A DNA stretch of 64,000 nucleotides from Bacteroidales bacterium (GTDB taxonomy: Bacteria; Bacteroidota; Bacteroidia; Bacteroidales; P3): contig JAFVBA010000012.1 in the NCBI GenBank assembly GCA_017480245.1, forward strand, positions 62,001 through 126,000, written 5' to 3'. Position 1 is the stretch's first letter. Every line of letters starts with the position of its first letter. Both the position numbers and the translations under genes were made by a program. Shown piece after piece: positions 43,162 through 51,594 of the stretch. Under the pieces are notes generated by a model. It did no database searches. It was not told where the DNA came from and saw only the letters and a list, made by a program, of their open reading frames with translations.

Positions 43162-45155
43162 ATCTGCCCTCCTATGTAATGACGGATATTACCTTCTATT
43201 TTATCATTGCCGGAGGATATTTCATTGGTATGATTGTACCTTGTAATATTATAACGTAAGTGAATTTGAATATTTTTTGTCGGTTTATAAGACAAAATTG
43301 CGTAAAAACGATGTCCTGTATTGTAAAGCATCTGCGAAGAATAAGAAATGGGTAAAGAATATTCATAAATATAAAAACGGTTATCATAATCCGTTGTATG
43401 AAAATAAGTATAACGTGCGTTTAATGTTAATTTGGAGTTGAATAATTTTGAAATCATTTCAATGTATGCGAAATATCCGTTATTACTTTTTGAATCGTTG
43501 GTAAAAGAGTGTGAATATCCAGTCCTGCCTGCGAATGTCAAATAATCATTCATACAATATTTATAACGCAATTGCCATTGTGCTACAATATTATTCATCG
43601 GTAATATTTCGCCTTTTGAATTTGTATCATTGTATTGATGATTATTCAACCTAAAATAAAGATTTACCGTCTGTTTTTCGTTATATTTATATTCCAATTG
43701 CCCTTTCATTTTCATTCCGTACGAAGAAGAATTTGCCCGATAGGCTAAAAACGGAAAATAATAGTAATCTAATCCTACGAAATACGACATTCTTTTATTC
43801 AAATAGCGGGAATAATCTATGTATATGCCTCTTTCGTTTTGATTGTTGGTGTGATAACCCAATGCATCGGCATAATAATTTTGGTATTTCTTATCATAAT
43901 TTCTTGCAACTACGGAAAGAGTGGTTTTATAATTAAAATTAATCTGCAAACCTAATAACTGGGCAAAAGCATTATTCTTACTGCGGGCAATTTCCGTAAA
44001 AACAATAAACTTTTTCCATTCATAAGAAGAATTAATTGCGACAATGTTATTATCTGTCCCCTCAAAATTATATTGTTGATAAGATTGATTGCCTTTTTGT
44101 ATTGAATCTTTGTAATGATAAGCAAAAGCAGTCAGTCCTATTATCCAACCTTTATTATAATATTGAATATTAGTCCCTGCCAACAGTACGTCATCAGAAT
44201 CTTTTTGCAAAAGTTCTTTTTCTGTTCTGTGATAACCCGTTTGTTGTATGGTTTTACCGTTAAAATCCAACTTATTGTAAGCACCGAATAAAGTTACATC
44301 AAATTTATTTACCTCTATTTTGACTGCAATTCCTGTATTATAATTGTACTCTGTCGTTGAACGGAATGGAGATATAGTATTATTAGAATGTTTTGCTCCA
44401 TAACCTGAGGCAAGCGAATTAAGAGCAAAACTTTGTTTCATCGCAAGACCTTCACCTAAGTTAATACGGTAATTTCCAAGCGTAACCTGCTTTAGATTCT
44501 TGGTTATATCTCTGATGGTAAAAGAAAAACTATAATGATCATAGCCATAAGTTTTATTTTTATAGTAAAGAGGTTCGCCATAATCCTTTTCGCCGACCAA
44601 AGACAACTCCATACAGTCATAATATTTTAAATTATAACGAAGTGATGAAGAAAAATTTTCTCCTTTAAAGTCTTTGCCGTCCTCACGTAAAAATCCATAA
44701 GGAGTTTTCAAGTTTTGGATATATTGAAACCTTATATCCTGTCTTCCTTTTGAAAAAACACTGTCCAATTTCAAAGTATGTTTCTTCTCTATCGGTACAG
44801 CCACAAGATAAGGTGCTATTTTACTTATAGTAAGCGAATCAAAACCATTTACAAAGTTCAATTCATTAACCGAAAACAACTGTCCTGTACGTTGAATATA
44901 GTTCTCAAGAGCAAATATCTGAAAATTATTTAAGCCGAGAAGCATCATCTCTTCCCGGCTCAACTCATTAATGTTATAAATATTTATTAGGTTATTGCTT
45001 CTTTGTTCAACAGCGTCCAATAAACGCTCAGCATTTTCGCCGCTAATCTCTTCAGTTTCCAATATTTCCAAAATATTGTCCACTGTCTGTGAATAAAGAT
45101 AAAAAAAGGGAAATATCACACTTATAAATAATGATATAAAACTGACTCTCTTCAT
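43146..45155 (-). CDS. Helix-hairpin-helix outer-membrane protein
   Basis: The 669-residue protein has a signal peptide (VSFISLFISVIFPFFYLYSQ), a helix-hairpin-helix/ComEA-like region at about 25-130 (LLDAVEQRSNNLINIYNINE, QLFSVNELNFVNGFDSLTIS), and then many alternating beta strands to a C-terminal barrel (ISSGNDKIEGNIRHYIGGQI). The family is known in Bacteroidota as helix-hairpin-helix domain proteins, with unproven function; a role in DNA or peptide contact at the outer membrane is only a guess. It is transcribed alone and shares a 16-bp overlap at its 3' end with the convergent remnant gene. Confidence 0.8.
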   Translation of the reverse strand: MKRVSFISLFISVIFPFFYLYSQTVDNILEILETEEISGENAERLLDAVEQRSNNLINIYNINELSREEMMLLGLNNFQIFALENYIQRTGQLFSVNELNFVNGFDSLTISKIAPYLVAVPIEKKHTLKLDSVFSKGRQDIRFQYIQNLKTPYGFLREDGKDFKGENFSSSLRYNLKYYDCMELSLVGEKDYGEPLYYKNKTYGYDHYSFSFTIRDITKNLKQVTLGNYRINLGEGLAMKQSFALNSLASGYGAKHSNNTISPFRSTTEYNYNTGIAVKIEVNKFDVTLFGAYNKLDFNGKTIQQTGYHRTEKELLQKDSDDVLLAGTNIQYYNKGWIIGLTAFAYHYKDSIQKGNQSYQQYNFEGTDNNIVAINSSYEWKKFIVFTEIARSKNNAFAQLLGLQINFNYKTTLSVVARNYDKKYQNYYADALGYHTNNQNERGIYIDYSRYLNKRMSYFVGLDYYYFPFLAYRANSSSYGMKMKGQLEYKYNEKQTVNLYFRLNNHQYNDTNSKGEILPMNNIVAQWQLRYKYCMNDYLTFAGRTGYSHSFTNDSKSNNGYFAYIEMISKLFNSKLTLNARYTYFHTTDYDNRFYIYEYSLPISYSSQMLYNTGHRFYAILSYKPTKNIQIHLRYNITRYNHTNEISSGNDKIEGNIRHYIGGQIYFKI

Positions 45156-45289
45156 CTTTATACATCCTTTTTTGATTTGCGGTTGCGAAGGTAATACATT
45201 TTTTAATTACATAGCCTCAAACTTCAATTTTTTTGTCTTATTCTTTTTTCACAGTCTAACGAACATCTTCATAATACTGAAAATATTTG

Positions 45290-45297
45290 TAATTTTG
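45290..45297 (+). promoter_or_regulatory. Anion permease promoter, -7 box TAATTTTG
   Basis: TAATTTTG on the plus strand, 41 bp before the ATG at 45339, matches TAnnTTTG. Confidence 0.5.
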
Positions 45298-45338
45298 CAC
45301 TTCAAAAAAGAATCTTAATTAAATTTGGATTGCTTAGT

Positions 45339-46574
45339 ATGGATATTGATAAATTGACAGCACTTATAATTTTTGTCATTACTTACTTGGGGATAATTTT
45401 CAATAAATTGCCTCTTTTGAATCTCAACCGCAAAACATCGGCATACGCAGGCAGTGCGGCAATGATACTTTTCGGTATGATAAGTTTTGAAGATGCCGTC
45501 AAAAGTATAGATTTCAATACCATAGTATTACTTTTGGGAATGATGATTATTATTTCAGCTTTGCAATTAGAAGGATTTTTCACCTTGATTTCCCGTAAAA
45601 CCATGTCTTCGGCTAAAAACACTTCAAGGCTTTTAACTCTTGTTGTTTTTATTACGGGAATTGCTTCGGCGTTTTTAGTTAATGATGCGGTAGTGTTGTT
45701 ATTTACTCCCGTAATTATCAATATATGCAAAAAGTCTTCCGTTAATTCCATCCCATTTTTGCTCGGTGAGATATTTTCTTCCAATGCAGGCTCATTGATG
45801 ACTATAACAGGTAATCCGCAAAATATGATTATCGGTATTGCTTCGGGTATTTCTTATGTCAAGTTTATAGTTTATATGCTGCCCATAGCAATCGTGTCCA
45901 TGCTTATCATTATTTATATTATCAAAAAGACAAACCGCGATATTTTTTCAAAAAAGCAAATTATCAAAACGGCAAATGAAGACGGCGAAACATATAATTT
46001 GAAAAATATGCGTGCAACTTTGATAATTTTTGTTTTGGTAGTATTGGGATTTTTCTTCGGTAAAATATTCAATTTGTCCATTCCGTTGATTGCACTTGTC
46101 GGCTCGGCTTTGACAATTATGTTTTCCAAACAGGACAGTAAGGAAATATTCAAAGGAGTTGATTTCTCGCTGCTTTTGTTTTTCGCCTCACTGTTTATAA
46201 TCGTTGCAGCAGTGAAACAAAGCGGAGTGTTGGATGCAGTTTTTGAGATAACTTTACATCAAAATGCCGTTTCATTGCTTATAATTTTTGCTCTTTCGCT
46301 TGTTTTGTCGCAATTAGTTTCCAATGTTCCTTATACTATCTTAGTTTTGCCTATATTTACTTTGGCAAACAGTCAGATACTTTGGTTGTCTTTGGCAGCC
46401 TCTTCAACGCTTGCAGGCAATTTGACGATTATCGGTGCAATGGCAAATTTGATTGTAATAGAGCAGGCTGAAAAAGAAGGAGTAAAAATAACGGCACGCA
46501 AATTCTACCGACCTGCAATACTAATCACGATACTAACTTATCTATTTGCAATAGTGATGTTTATGATTTACTAA
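45339..46574 (+). CDS. SLC13/ArsB-type anion permease
   Basis: The start is the ATG at 45339 (MDIDKLTALIIFVITYLGII); a TTG three codons upstream also opens the frame but is less likely. The 411-residue inner-membrane protein has about ten hydrophobic segments with ion-transporter superfamily features: SIDFNTIVLLLGMMIIISAL, FLVNDAVVLLFTPVIINI, SSNAGSLMTITGNPQNMIIG and SNVPYTILVLPI, the last two matching the paired re-entrant SNT-like/GNPQ hairpins of ArsB/CitT/NhaD carriers. The substrate (sulfate, dicarboxylate, arsenite or Na+/H+) is unknown. The stop codon is the first base of a palindromic repeat. Confidence 0.85.
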   Translation: MDIDKLTALIIFVITYLGIIFNKLPLLNLNRKTSAYAGSAAMILFGMISFEDAVKSIDFNTIVLLLGMMIIISALQLEGFFTLISRKTMSSAKNTSRLLTLVVFITGIASAFLVNDAVVLLFTPVIINICKKSSVNSIPFLLGEIFSSNAGSLMTITGNPQNMIIGIASGISYVKFIVYMLPIAIVSMLIIIYIIKKTNRDIFSKKQIIKTANEDGETYNLKNMRATLIIFVLVVLGFFFGKIFNLSIPLIALVGSALTIMFSKQDSKEIFKGVDFSLLLFFASLFIIVAAVKQSGVLDAVFEITLHQNAVSLLIIFALSLVLSQLVSNVPYTILVLPIFTLANSQILWLSLAASSTLAGNLTIIGAMANLIVIEQAEKEGVKITARKFYRPAILITILTYLFAIVMFMIY

Positions 46575-46658
46575 AATAAAGTGCCGAATCACGAAATTGT
46601 TTTCAGAAAACATTTTACTCTTTTCTGAAAAGAATTTACTGATTCGGCACTTTATTTT
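46573..46658. repeat. Palindromic repeat, GTGCCGAATCA subtype (copy 5, type element)
   Basis: An 86-bp element with perfect 13-bp outer arms AAAATAAAGTGCC and GGCACTTTATTTT and inner modules in which TTTTC (46600, 46621) and TTTAC (46614, 46635) each recur 21 bp apart. The stop codon of the permease overlaps its left end. It is nearly the reverse complement of the element at 28469-28550 and has the same 86-bp length as the copy within 60658-60743. Confidence 0.95.
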
Positions 46659-46683
46659 GAGGGTTCATAAATACAAAATAAAA

Positions 46684-46713
46684 AGGACGGAATTAAAAAA
46701 ATTTTTCCGTCCT
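46684..46713 (-). terminator. Terminator of the leucine-rich-repeat remnant
   Basis: AGGACGGA (46684-46691) pairs with TCCGTCCT (46706-46713); on the minus strand it is followed by TTTTATTTTG. It is 28 bp past the remnant's stop. Confidence 0.75.
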
Positions 46714-46740
46714 CAAATTATTATGAACCGAAATTTTAAT

Positions 46741-47684
46741 TTATTGTACAACTAACTTAGTTATCTTTCTGCCCGCATTGACAAAATAAATTCGGTTTTC
46801 AAGGTCTGAAATATCTATCTTGTCAGACTGTTTTAGGTTTTTAATAAATTTAACTATCTGTCCCAAAGAATTGGTTATAGAAACATCGCCTTGAGTTTGC
46901 ACCGAGATAAAATCACTTGCTGGGTTAGGGTAAATATTTATTGTGTTATTGCTTGCAATTTGCTCAATACCCGAAAGATTGCAGTCTTCCTGAATATTAG
47001 TAAAGACTTTCCAATCGCTGTTGTCGTATGCATCTTTTCTATCGCACATAACGAAAACATCAATTCCTTTCAAACTTTCGTCAAAAGAATCATCGGCTAA
47101 AGAAGGTGGGTTATCTGCCAAAACAATTAAGGCCTTGATGGCTGTACTTCCCGTAAAAACGCCTTGATCAACCACCGTAACACCGTCCCATAGAGTAACC
47201 TTTTCCAAAGAAGAACAATAGGCGAAAGAATACCAAGTAACTTTCTTTACTTTAGCGGGAATAGTAATTTATTTCAATGCACTGCACATTGCAAAAGCGC
47301 CGTCAGAAACGGTTTCTAAGCTTTCAGGCAAATCTATTGCGGTAAGAGAGCTGCATTCCATAAAAGCCCACCAACCAATTGTCTTCAAAGTGTAAGGAAG
47401 TTTGATACTTGTGATATATCTTCCGCCTTGGAAATCCGAATTTTCCAATTCGGTAACTTTATAAGTTACTCCTTCGTACTAAACTTCGGATGGAACGACA
47501 ATATCTCCCTCATAATAATATTCTCCGCCCGAATCGCACCAAACAGCGACGCAAACATTACCGTTAGTTAATTGTTTGTAAAAAAGTTTTCCTACTTTGA
47601 ACGCTCCGTCAGGCTTATCGGCAGCATAGACATTAACAAATACCAAACAAAGCACCGATACTAAATTTTCTTAAGTTTTTTCAT
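46741..47684 (-). pseudogene. Decayed leucine-rich-repeat (BspA-like) T9SS cargo gene
   Basis: The ATG at 47682-47684 starts MKKLKK, then a one-base deletion shifts the frame; the shifted frame continues a signal peptide (LVSVLCLVFVNVYAAD). The rest reads as a BspA-type repeat protein (ITSIKLPYTLKTIGWWAFME, SLTAIDLPESLETVSDGAFA) ending in a T9SS sorting domain (NIYPNPASDFISVQT, ITNSLGQIVKF, RIYFVNAGRKITKLVVQ). Two more in-frame stops interrupt it, TAG at 47479-47481 (SEV*YEG) and TAA at 47269-47271 (ALK*ITIP); both fit former Gln codons. Only the last 155 codons are uninterrupted. A surface repeat protein has clearly been lost. Confidence 0.85.
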
Positions 47685-47737
47685 TTTATTTATTCCTTAT
47701 TTCTTGTTATTAATTTCAGATTTCGCAGACAAAAATA

Positions 47738-47770
47738 GGGTATTTAATTTTGCTAAATTAAATACCACCC
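47738..47770 (-). terminator. Terminator of the response-regulator remnant
   Basis: GGTATTTAATTT (47739-47750) and AAATTAAATACC (47755-47766) form a perfect 12-bp stem with a 4-nt loop. The minus-strand transcript continues CUAUUUUUG, a good terminator tail. Confidence 0.8.
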
Positions 47771-47833
47771 TACCAAATTCAGAATTTTGCTTACCAAATA
47801 CCGAAATTATCTTACCAAATCAATTATTTATCT
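47771..47833. repeat. 21-bp tandem units with TACCAAAT at the gene end
   Basis: TACCAAAT occurs at 47771, 47792 and 47813, exactly 21 bp apart, and the terminator hairpin continues the array on the left. The last unit overlaps the end of the response-regulator frame (TGA at 47820-47822). Confidence 0.8.
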
Positions 47834-48713
47834 CAATCCAATGCAGAAAATCCGCCGTGTTTTCTCTGCTTATAGTGACAATATCATCATTAATTTTGGG
47901 GTTAAGGGTAATTTTCAGCGTGGAATTGAAATATTTTTCAATGTTTTCAAGACTTGCTACATTAATTATATAACTGCGGTTGATAGGGTAGAATTGCGTA
48001 TTATCCACTTCGGTTATTATCTTACTAAGACTGTCATCCATAAAATATTTATCACCTGAAAAAGTAACCAAATAGCAATTCCTGTTTTCCGAAACTAAAT
48101 AAACTATTTCGTTTGCGTCAATTATTTTTATCTTATCGTTGAATTTCAAAATAAATTTGCGTTTTATCTCTTTTTCTTTCGGTTTTATATTCATTTGTTG
48201 CAACAGCGATGCAAGGTTTTCATTAAAAGATGTCTTTTCTTTCAATTGCATGATTTTATTTACCGCACTTATGAATTTGTCTTCGTTTAACGGTTTGAGA
48301 AGATAACCTATTGCGTTATGTTCAAAGGCTTCCAGTGCATATTTATCGTATGCCGTTGTAAAGATTATATATGCCGAGGGATTGACTTGCGAAAAAATAT
48401 TGAAACTGTTGCCATCCGTGAGTTGAATATCCATAAATATCAAATCAACTTCGTTTTTCTTCAAAAATTCTGCGATAACACGCAGTACATTACGCTTATA
48501 AAAATACTTAGAATTAAACCACGAGGCAAGAATCATTGAAGATATGGTCATCAATGAATAAACCATAAAATTGAAAAAGAAATAAAAGCCGTCAAATTCG
48601 TAAGCCTAAGCATAGTCATTAATTAAAATATCAATGGGTAATGACGTTACGAAAGTAAATAGCATTATCACCAAATAATATTGCAAATATGTCTTCAGTT
48701 TTTGATATTTCAT
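47820..48713 (-). pseudogene. LytTR response regulator fused to the membrane start of its sensor kinase, with an in-frame TAG
   Basis: From the ATG at 48711-48713 the frame reads a membrane N-terminus (YYLVIMLFTFVTSLPIDILI), a TAG at 48606-48608 (DYA*AYEF, formerly Gln if C-to-T), another membrane segment (VYSLMTISSMILASWFN), and then the second half of a receiver domain with the phosphorylated Asp (VDLIFMDIQLTDG, FTTAYDKYALEAFEHNAIGY), ending in a complete LytTR DNA-binding domain (EIVYLVSENRNCYLVTFSGD). The receiver lacks its first third, including the acidic pair. The likely history is a deletion joining the start of a LytS-type kinase to the regulator. The part after 48566 is an open 248-codon frame and could be translated from its own ATG, but probably not as a normal regulator. 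Confidence 0.75.
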
Positions 48714-48717
48714 TTTG

Positions 48718-48725
48718 CAAAATTA
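48718..48725 (-). promoter_or_regulatory. -7 box TAATTTTG directly upstream of the sensor-regulator remnant
   Basis: TAATTTTG lies only 5 bp before the ATG at 48713, so transcription would start at or inside the first codons; either the transcript is leaderless or the true start lies downstream. Confidence 0.4.
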
Positions 48726-48791
48726 CCTCTTCATTACTGTAAATTCACCGAACAGTTTCACAAAATTGCTTTTCCAAAAAACCCTATCGCT

Positions 48792-50705
48792 TTAACGTGA
48801 AATATAAAGCACCAAAACCGAAATATCAGCAGGAGATACTCCGCTTATTCTCGATGCCTGCCCGATGGTATGCGGACGGATTTTGCTCAGTTTCTCCCTT
48901 GCCTCAAAGGAAAGTGATTTCAAGGCATTGTAATCAAAATCGTCCTTAATAATAAGTGATTCGTATTTATTGATTCTATCAACCGTTTCCTGTTCTTTAA
49001 GAATGTAGTTCTCGTATTTGATATTTATCTGCGCCAAATCGCTTATCTCCTTACGCAAAGCCTTTGGTATCTTGGTGATTTGTACGCTTAGTTTATCAAT
49101 ACACGAAGACAAATCCGTCAATTGCACTTGCGGACGGAGTAAAAGGTTACTTATCTTGGTAGGATTGGCAATTGCAGGAGTGGATAGTGAATCTAACGTT
49201 TCATTAACCTCATTTGGTTCGGCGTTTGTGGATTTTATAAAACTTACAAGCGAATTTCTGTATTTAAGTTTCCTATCCAAATTACGCATTCGTTCTTTTG
49301 TCGCAAGTTTAAGCGCAAAACCTTTCGGGGTAAGCCTTTCGTCTGCATTGTCTTGACGCAACAAAATACGGTATTCCGCTCTTGAAGTGAACATTCGGTA
49401 AGGCTCATCAACGCCTTTGGTTACCAAATCATCAATAAGCACTCCGATATAAGCCTCACTGCGTTTTAAAACAAAAGGTTCAAGATTCTTTATATTCTGG
49501 TTGGCATTTATTGCCGCAATCAACCCTTGCGATGCCGCTTCTTCGTAACCTGTCGTTCCGTTTATCTGACCTGCAAAAAACAAATTGGCTATAGGTTTGG
49601 TCTCAAGTGTGTTTTTAAGTTGCGTAGGCGGGAAATAGTCGTACTCAATTGCGTATCCGGGTTTTTCAATCACCGCTTTTTCAAATCCTTTTATATGATG
49701 AAGGGCTTTTAATTGCACATCCAAAGGCAGAGATGACGAAAAACCGTTTATATACCACAAGTTAGTAAAATTACTTTCGGGTTCAATGAACAATTGATGG
49801 TGATCCTTGTCGGCAAAACGCTCAATCTTGTCTTCAATTGACGGACAATAACGCGGACCGCGCCCTTGAATACGTCCTTGAAACATCGGAGAATCTTTAA
49901 ATCCAGTCCGAAGAATGTCATGCACAGTCTCATTGGTATTAGCAATGAAACAACTGCGCTGATTCAATGCCTTTTTTCGTTTATATAAGAAAGAAAACTG
50001 CTGAGGGTCGTCATCGCCTTTTTGTTCGGAGAGAACGGAAAAATCTATTGAGCGTCCATCAACTCGCATCGGCGTTCCCGTTTTGAGTTTGGCGGAAATG
50101 AATCCGAGTTTTTGTAAATTCTCTGTCAAATTTTCTGCATTTGCTTCACCCAGACGTCCTCCCGTGAAATTAGTGTTGCCTATGTGTATTCTGCCGTTAA
50201 GAAAAGTTCCGTTAGTAAGCACAACCGCTTTGGCTTTTATTGATATGCCCAATTTGGTTTTAACTCCCGTAACGGCATTGCTCCGTGTCGTTATACCGAT
50301 TACCTCATCTTGCCAAAGGAAAAGGTTTTCCGTATTTTCAAGTCTTCTTCTCCACGCAATAGGAAATAAAATATCATCAACCTGTGCGCGCGGTGAGTGC
50401 ATAGCAGGACCTTTGGAGGCATTAAGAATGCGGAATTGCATAGTGTTTTCGTCAGTTACTATGCCCGAATAACCTCCCAAAGCATCAATCTCCCTTACAA
50501 TCTGCCCCTTTGCCACTCCACCCATAGCAGGATTGCATGACAGTTGGGCAATATTATTTAAATTTTGAGTGATAAGCAAGGTACGGTTACCCAAATTGGC
50601 ACTTGCCATAGCGGCCTCACAACCTGCATGACCCGCACCGACAACGATTATATCAAAGTGCGAGCCGCACGCGCTATTTGCGCAAAGCGATGTAGTTTTA
50701 TTCAT
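48792..50705 (-). CDS. mnmG: tRNA uridine 5-carboxymethylaminomethyl modification enzyme MnmG (GidA)
   Basis: The 637-residue FAD protein has the dinucleotide-binding IIVVGAGHAGCEAAMASANL, the conserved NIAQLSCNPAMGGVAKGQIV and REIDALGGYSGIVTD, AMHSPRAQVDD, TGTPMRVDGRSIDF, GRGPRYCPSIEDKI and C-terminal KIRPHTIGQASRISGVSPAD. With MnmE it forms cmnm5U or tau-type modifications at U34 of tRNAs. The N-terminus carries 15 extra residues (NKTTSLCANSACGSH) before the FAD fold. It is the last gene of the atpB-DUF4175-ATPase-ybeY-mnmG operon. Confidence 0.97.
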   Translation of the reverse strand: MNKTTSLCANSACGSHFDIIVVGAGHAGCEAAMASANLGNRTLLITQNLNNIAQLSCNPAMGGVAKGQIVREIDALGGYSGIVTDENTMQFRILNASKGPAMHSPRAQVDDILFPIAWRRRLENTENLFLWQDEVIGITTRSNAVTGVKTKLGISIKAKAVVLTNGTFLNGRIHIGNTNFTGGRLGEANAENLTENLQKLGFISAKLKTGTPMRVDGRSIDFSVLSEQKGDDDPQQFSFLYKRKKALNQRSCFIANTNETVHDILRTGFKDSPMFQGRIQGRGPRYCPSIEDKIERFADKDHHQLFIEPESNFTNLWYINGFSSSLPLDVQLKALHHIKGFEKAVIEKPGYAIEYDYFPPTQLKNTLETKPIANLFFAGQINGTTGYEEAASQGLIAAINANQNIKNLEPFVLKRSEAYIGVLIDDLVTKGVDEPYRMFTSRAEYRILLRQDNADERLTPKGFALKLATKERMRNLDRKLKYRNSLVSFIKSTNAEPNEVNETLDSLSTPAIANPTKISNLLLRPQVQLTDLSSCIDKLSVQITKIPKALRKEISDLAQINIKYENYILKEQETVDRINKYESLIIKDDFDYNALKSLSFEAREKLSKIRPHTIGQASRISGVSPADISVLVLYISR

Positions 50706-50733
50706 TATTATTTTTTATATGAACGTATTTATT

Positions 50734-51150
50734 TTATTTATAAAAGATTTCCAAAGCCTCGTTTTCCTTTTGACGCATTTGTTTGTCCTCCTCGGGCGAA
50801 TGGTCTTTGAATCCCAACAGGTGAAGTACCCCATGAATAATCACTCTGTGCAATTCATTGTCAAAACTCACGTTAAAATCTTTCGCATTCTCCTTAACAC
50901 GGTCTGCAGATATGAAAATATCACCGCTTATTATGTCATCTTGAACGTAATCAAAGGTAATGATGTCGGTATAGGTGTCATGGTTAAGATATTGTTGATT
51001 GACATCAAGCATACTTGCGTCATCGGTAAAAATATATGATATATCACCGCATCTTTTACCGTGAAGAGCAATTATTTCCTTGACCCACGCCTTTGTTTTC
51101 AATCTGTTATTAAATTTACACGGCGTTTGAACTGAAAAACTTACAGCCAT
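50734..51150 (-). CDS. ybeY: Endoribonuclease YbeY (rRNA maturation factor)
   Basis: The 138-residue protein carries the zinc motif H-x3-H-x5-H in VIIHGVLHLLGFKDHS near residues 103-117, and the conserved TDIITFDY strand at about 60-68. YbeY acts in 16S rRNA 3'-end maturation and ribosome quality control. Length is typical. It lies 28 bp before mnmG and 8 bp after the small ATPase-like gene, an order I recall from other Bacteroidota. Confidence 0.95.
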   Translation of the reverse strand: MAVSFSVQTPCKFNNRLKTKAWVKEIIALHGKRCGDISYIFTDDASMLDVNQQYLNHDTYTDIITFDYVQDDIISGDIFISADRVKENAKDFNVSFDNELHRVIIHGVLHLLGFKDHSPEEDKQMRQKENEALEIFYK

Positions 51151-51158
51151 AATCTTTT

Positions 51159-51578
51159 CTATTGAGCAATTGCTAATCTTTTACACGAAAAGGATTTTAT
51201 TCTTTCCTTTCTGCTTACGGCAAGCTCCTCTTCTATTCCGTCAATAGAGAAATACAAATCAATAACTTTACCGTCCCGCGAAATATTTACCGTATCCGTC
51301 AAATTCTTTATAAGAAATAATGATTCAAAATTGTTGTTACTTGTATCGGAAAAACTTAATGACGAAAACTTATCACTATCCGTTTGAACGGAAAAGCAAA
51401 TACCGTCTTTGTAATGGGAATATGACATAACAATATCACAATCCGCTATCTTCAATACGCTTTCCAGTGCAATATCTATCGCACCTATGTAATTATAAAG
51501 ACGGTTTTTCTCACAGACTTGCTCCATGAAGGTTTCAAACTCGGAAAATTGTCCTTTTTTTATATATATCTGTTCCAT
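51159..51578 (-). CDS. Small GHKL/anti-sigma-like ATP-binding protein (degenerate)
   Basis: The start at 51576-51578 (MEQIYIKKGQFSEFETFMEQ) gives 139 residues and does not overlap the upstream gene; the longer frame would run into it. NYIGAIDIALESVLKIADCD is the region where GHKL ATPases and RsbW-like anti-sigma kinases carry the N-box (E-x3-N), but the asparagine is not evident here. The later FESLFLIKNLTDTVNISRDG resembles the G2-lid end of such domains. It may bind nucleotide weakly or act as a partner-binding scaffold. It lies between the DUF4175 and ybeY genes, where a small ATP-binding protein is usual in Bacteroidota. Confidence 0.6.
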   Translation of the reverse strand: MEQIYIKKGQFSEFETFMEQVCEKNRLYNYIGAIDIALESVLKIADCDIVMSYSHYKDGICFSVQTDSDKFSSLSFSDTSNNNFESLFLIKNLTDTVNISRDGKVIDLYFSIDGIEEELAVSRKERIKSFSCKRLAIAQ

Positions 51579-51594
51579 GACATTTGATTTTACT

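Noticed and set aside
45330-45338. TTG start for the anion permease
   Set aside because: The ATG at 45339 gives a normal N-terminus directly before the first membrane segment and lies at a better distance from the -7 box.
23388-48713. Reassigned stop codons (TAA/TAG as Gln)
   Set aside because: Intact genes end in TAA throughout, and atpB (55095-55097) and the TonB receptor (16988-16990) end in TAG at the family-expected position.
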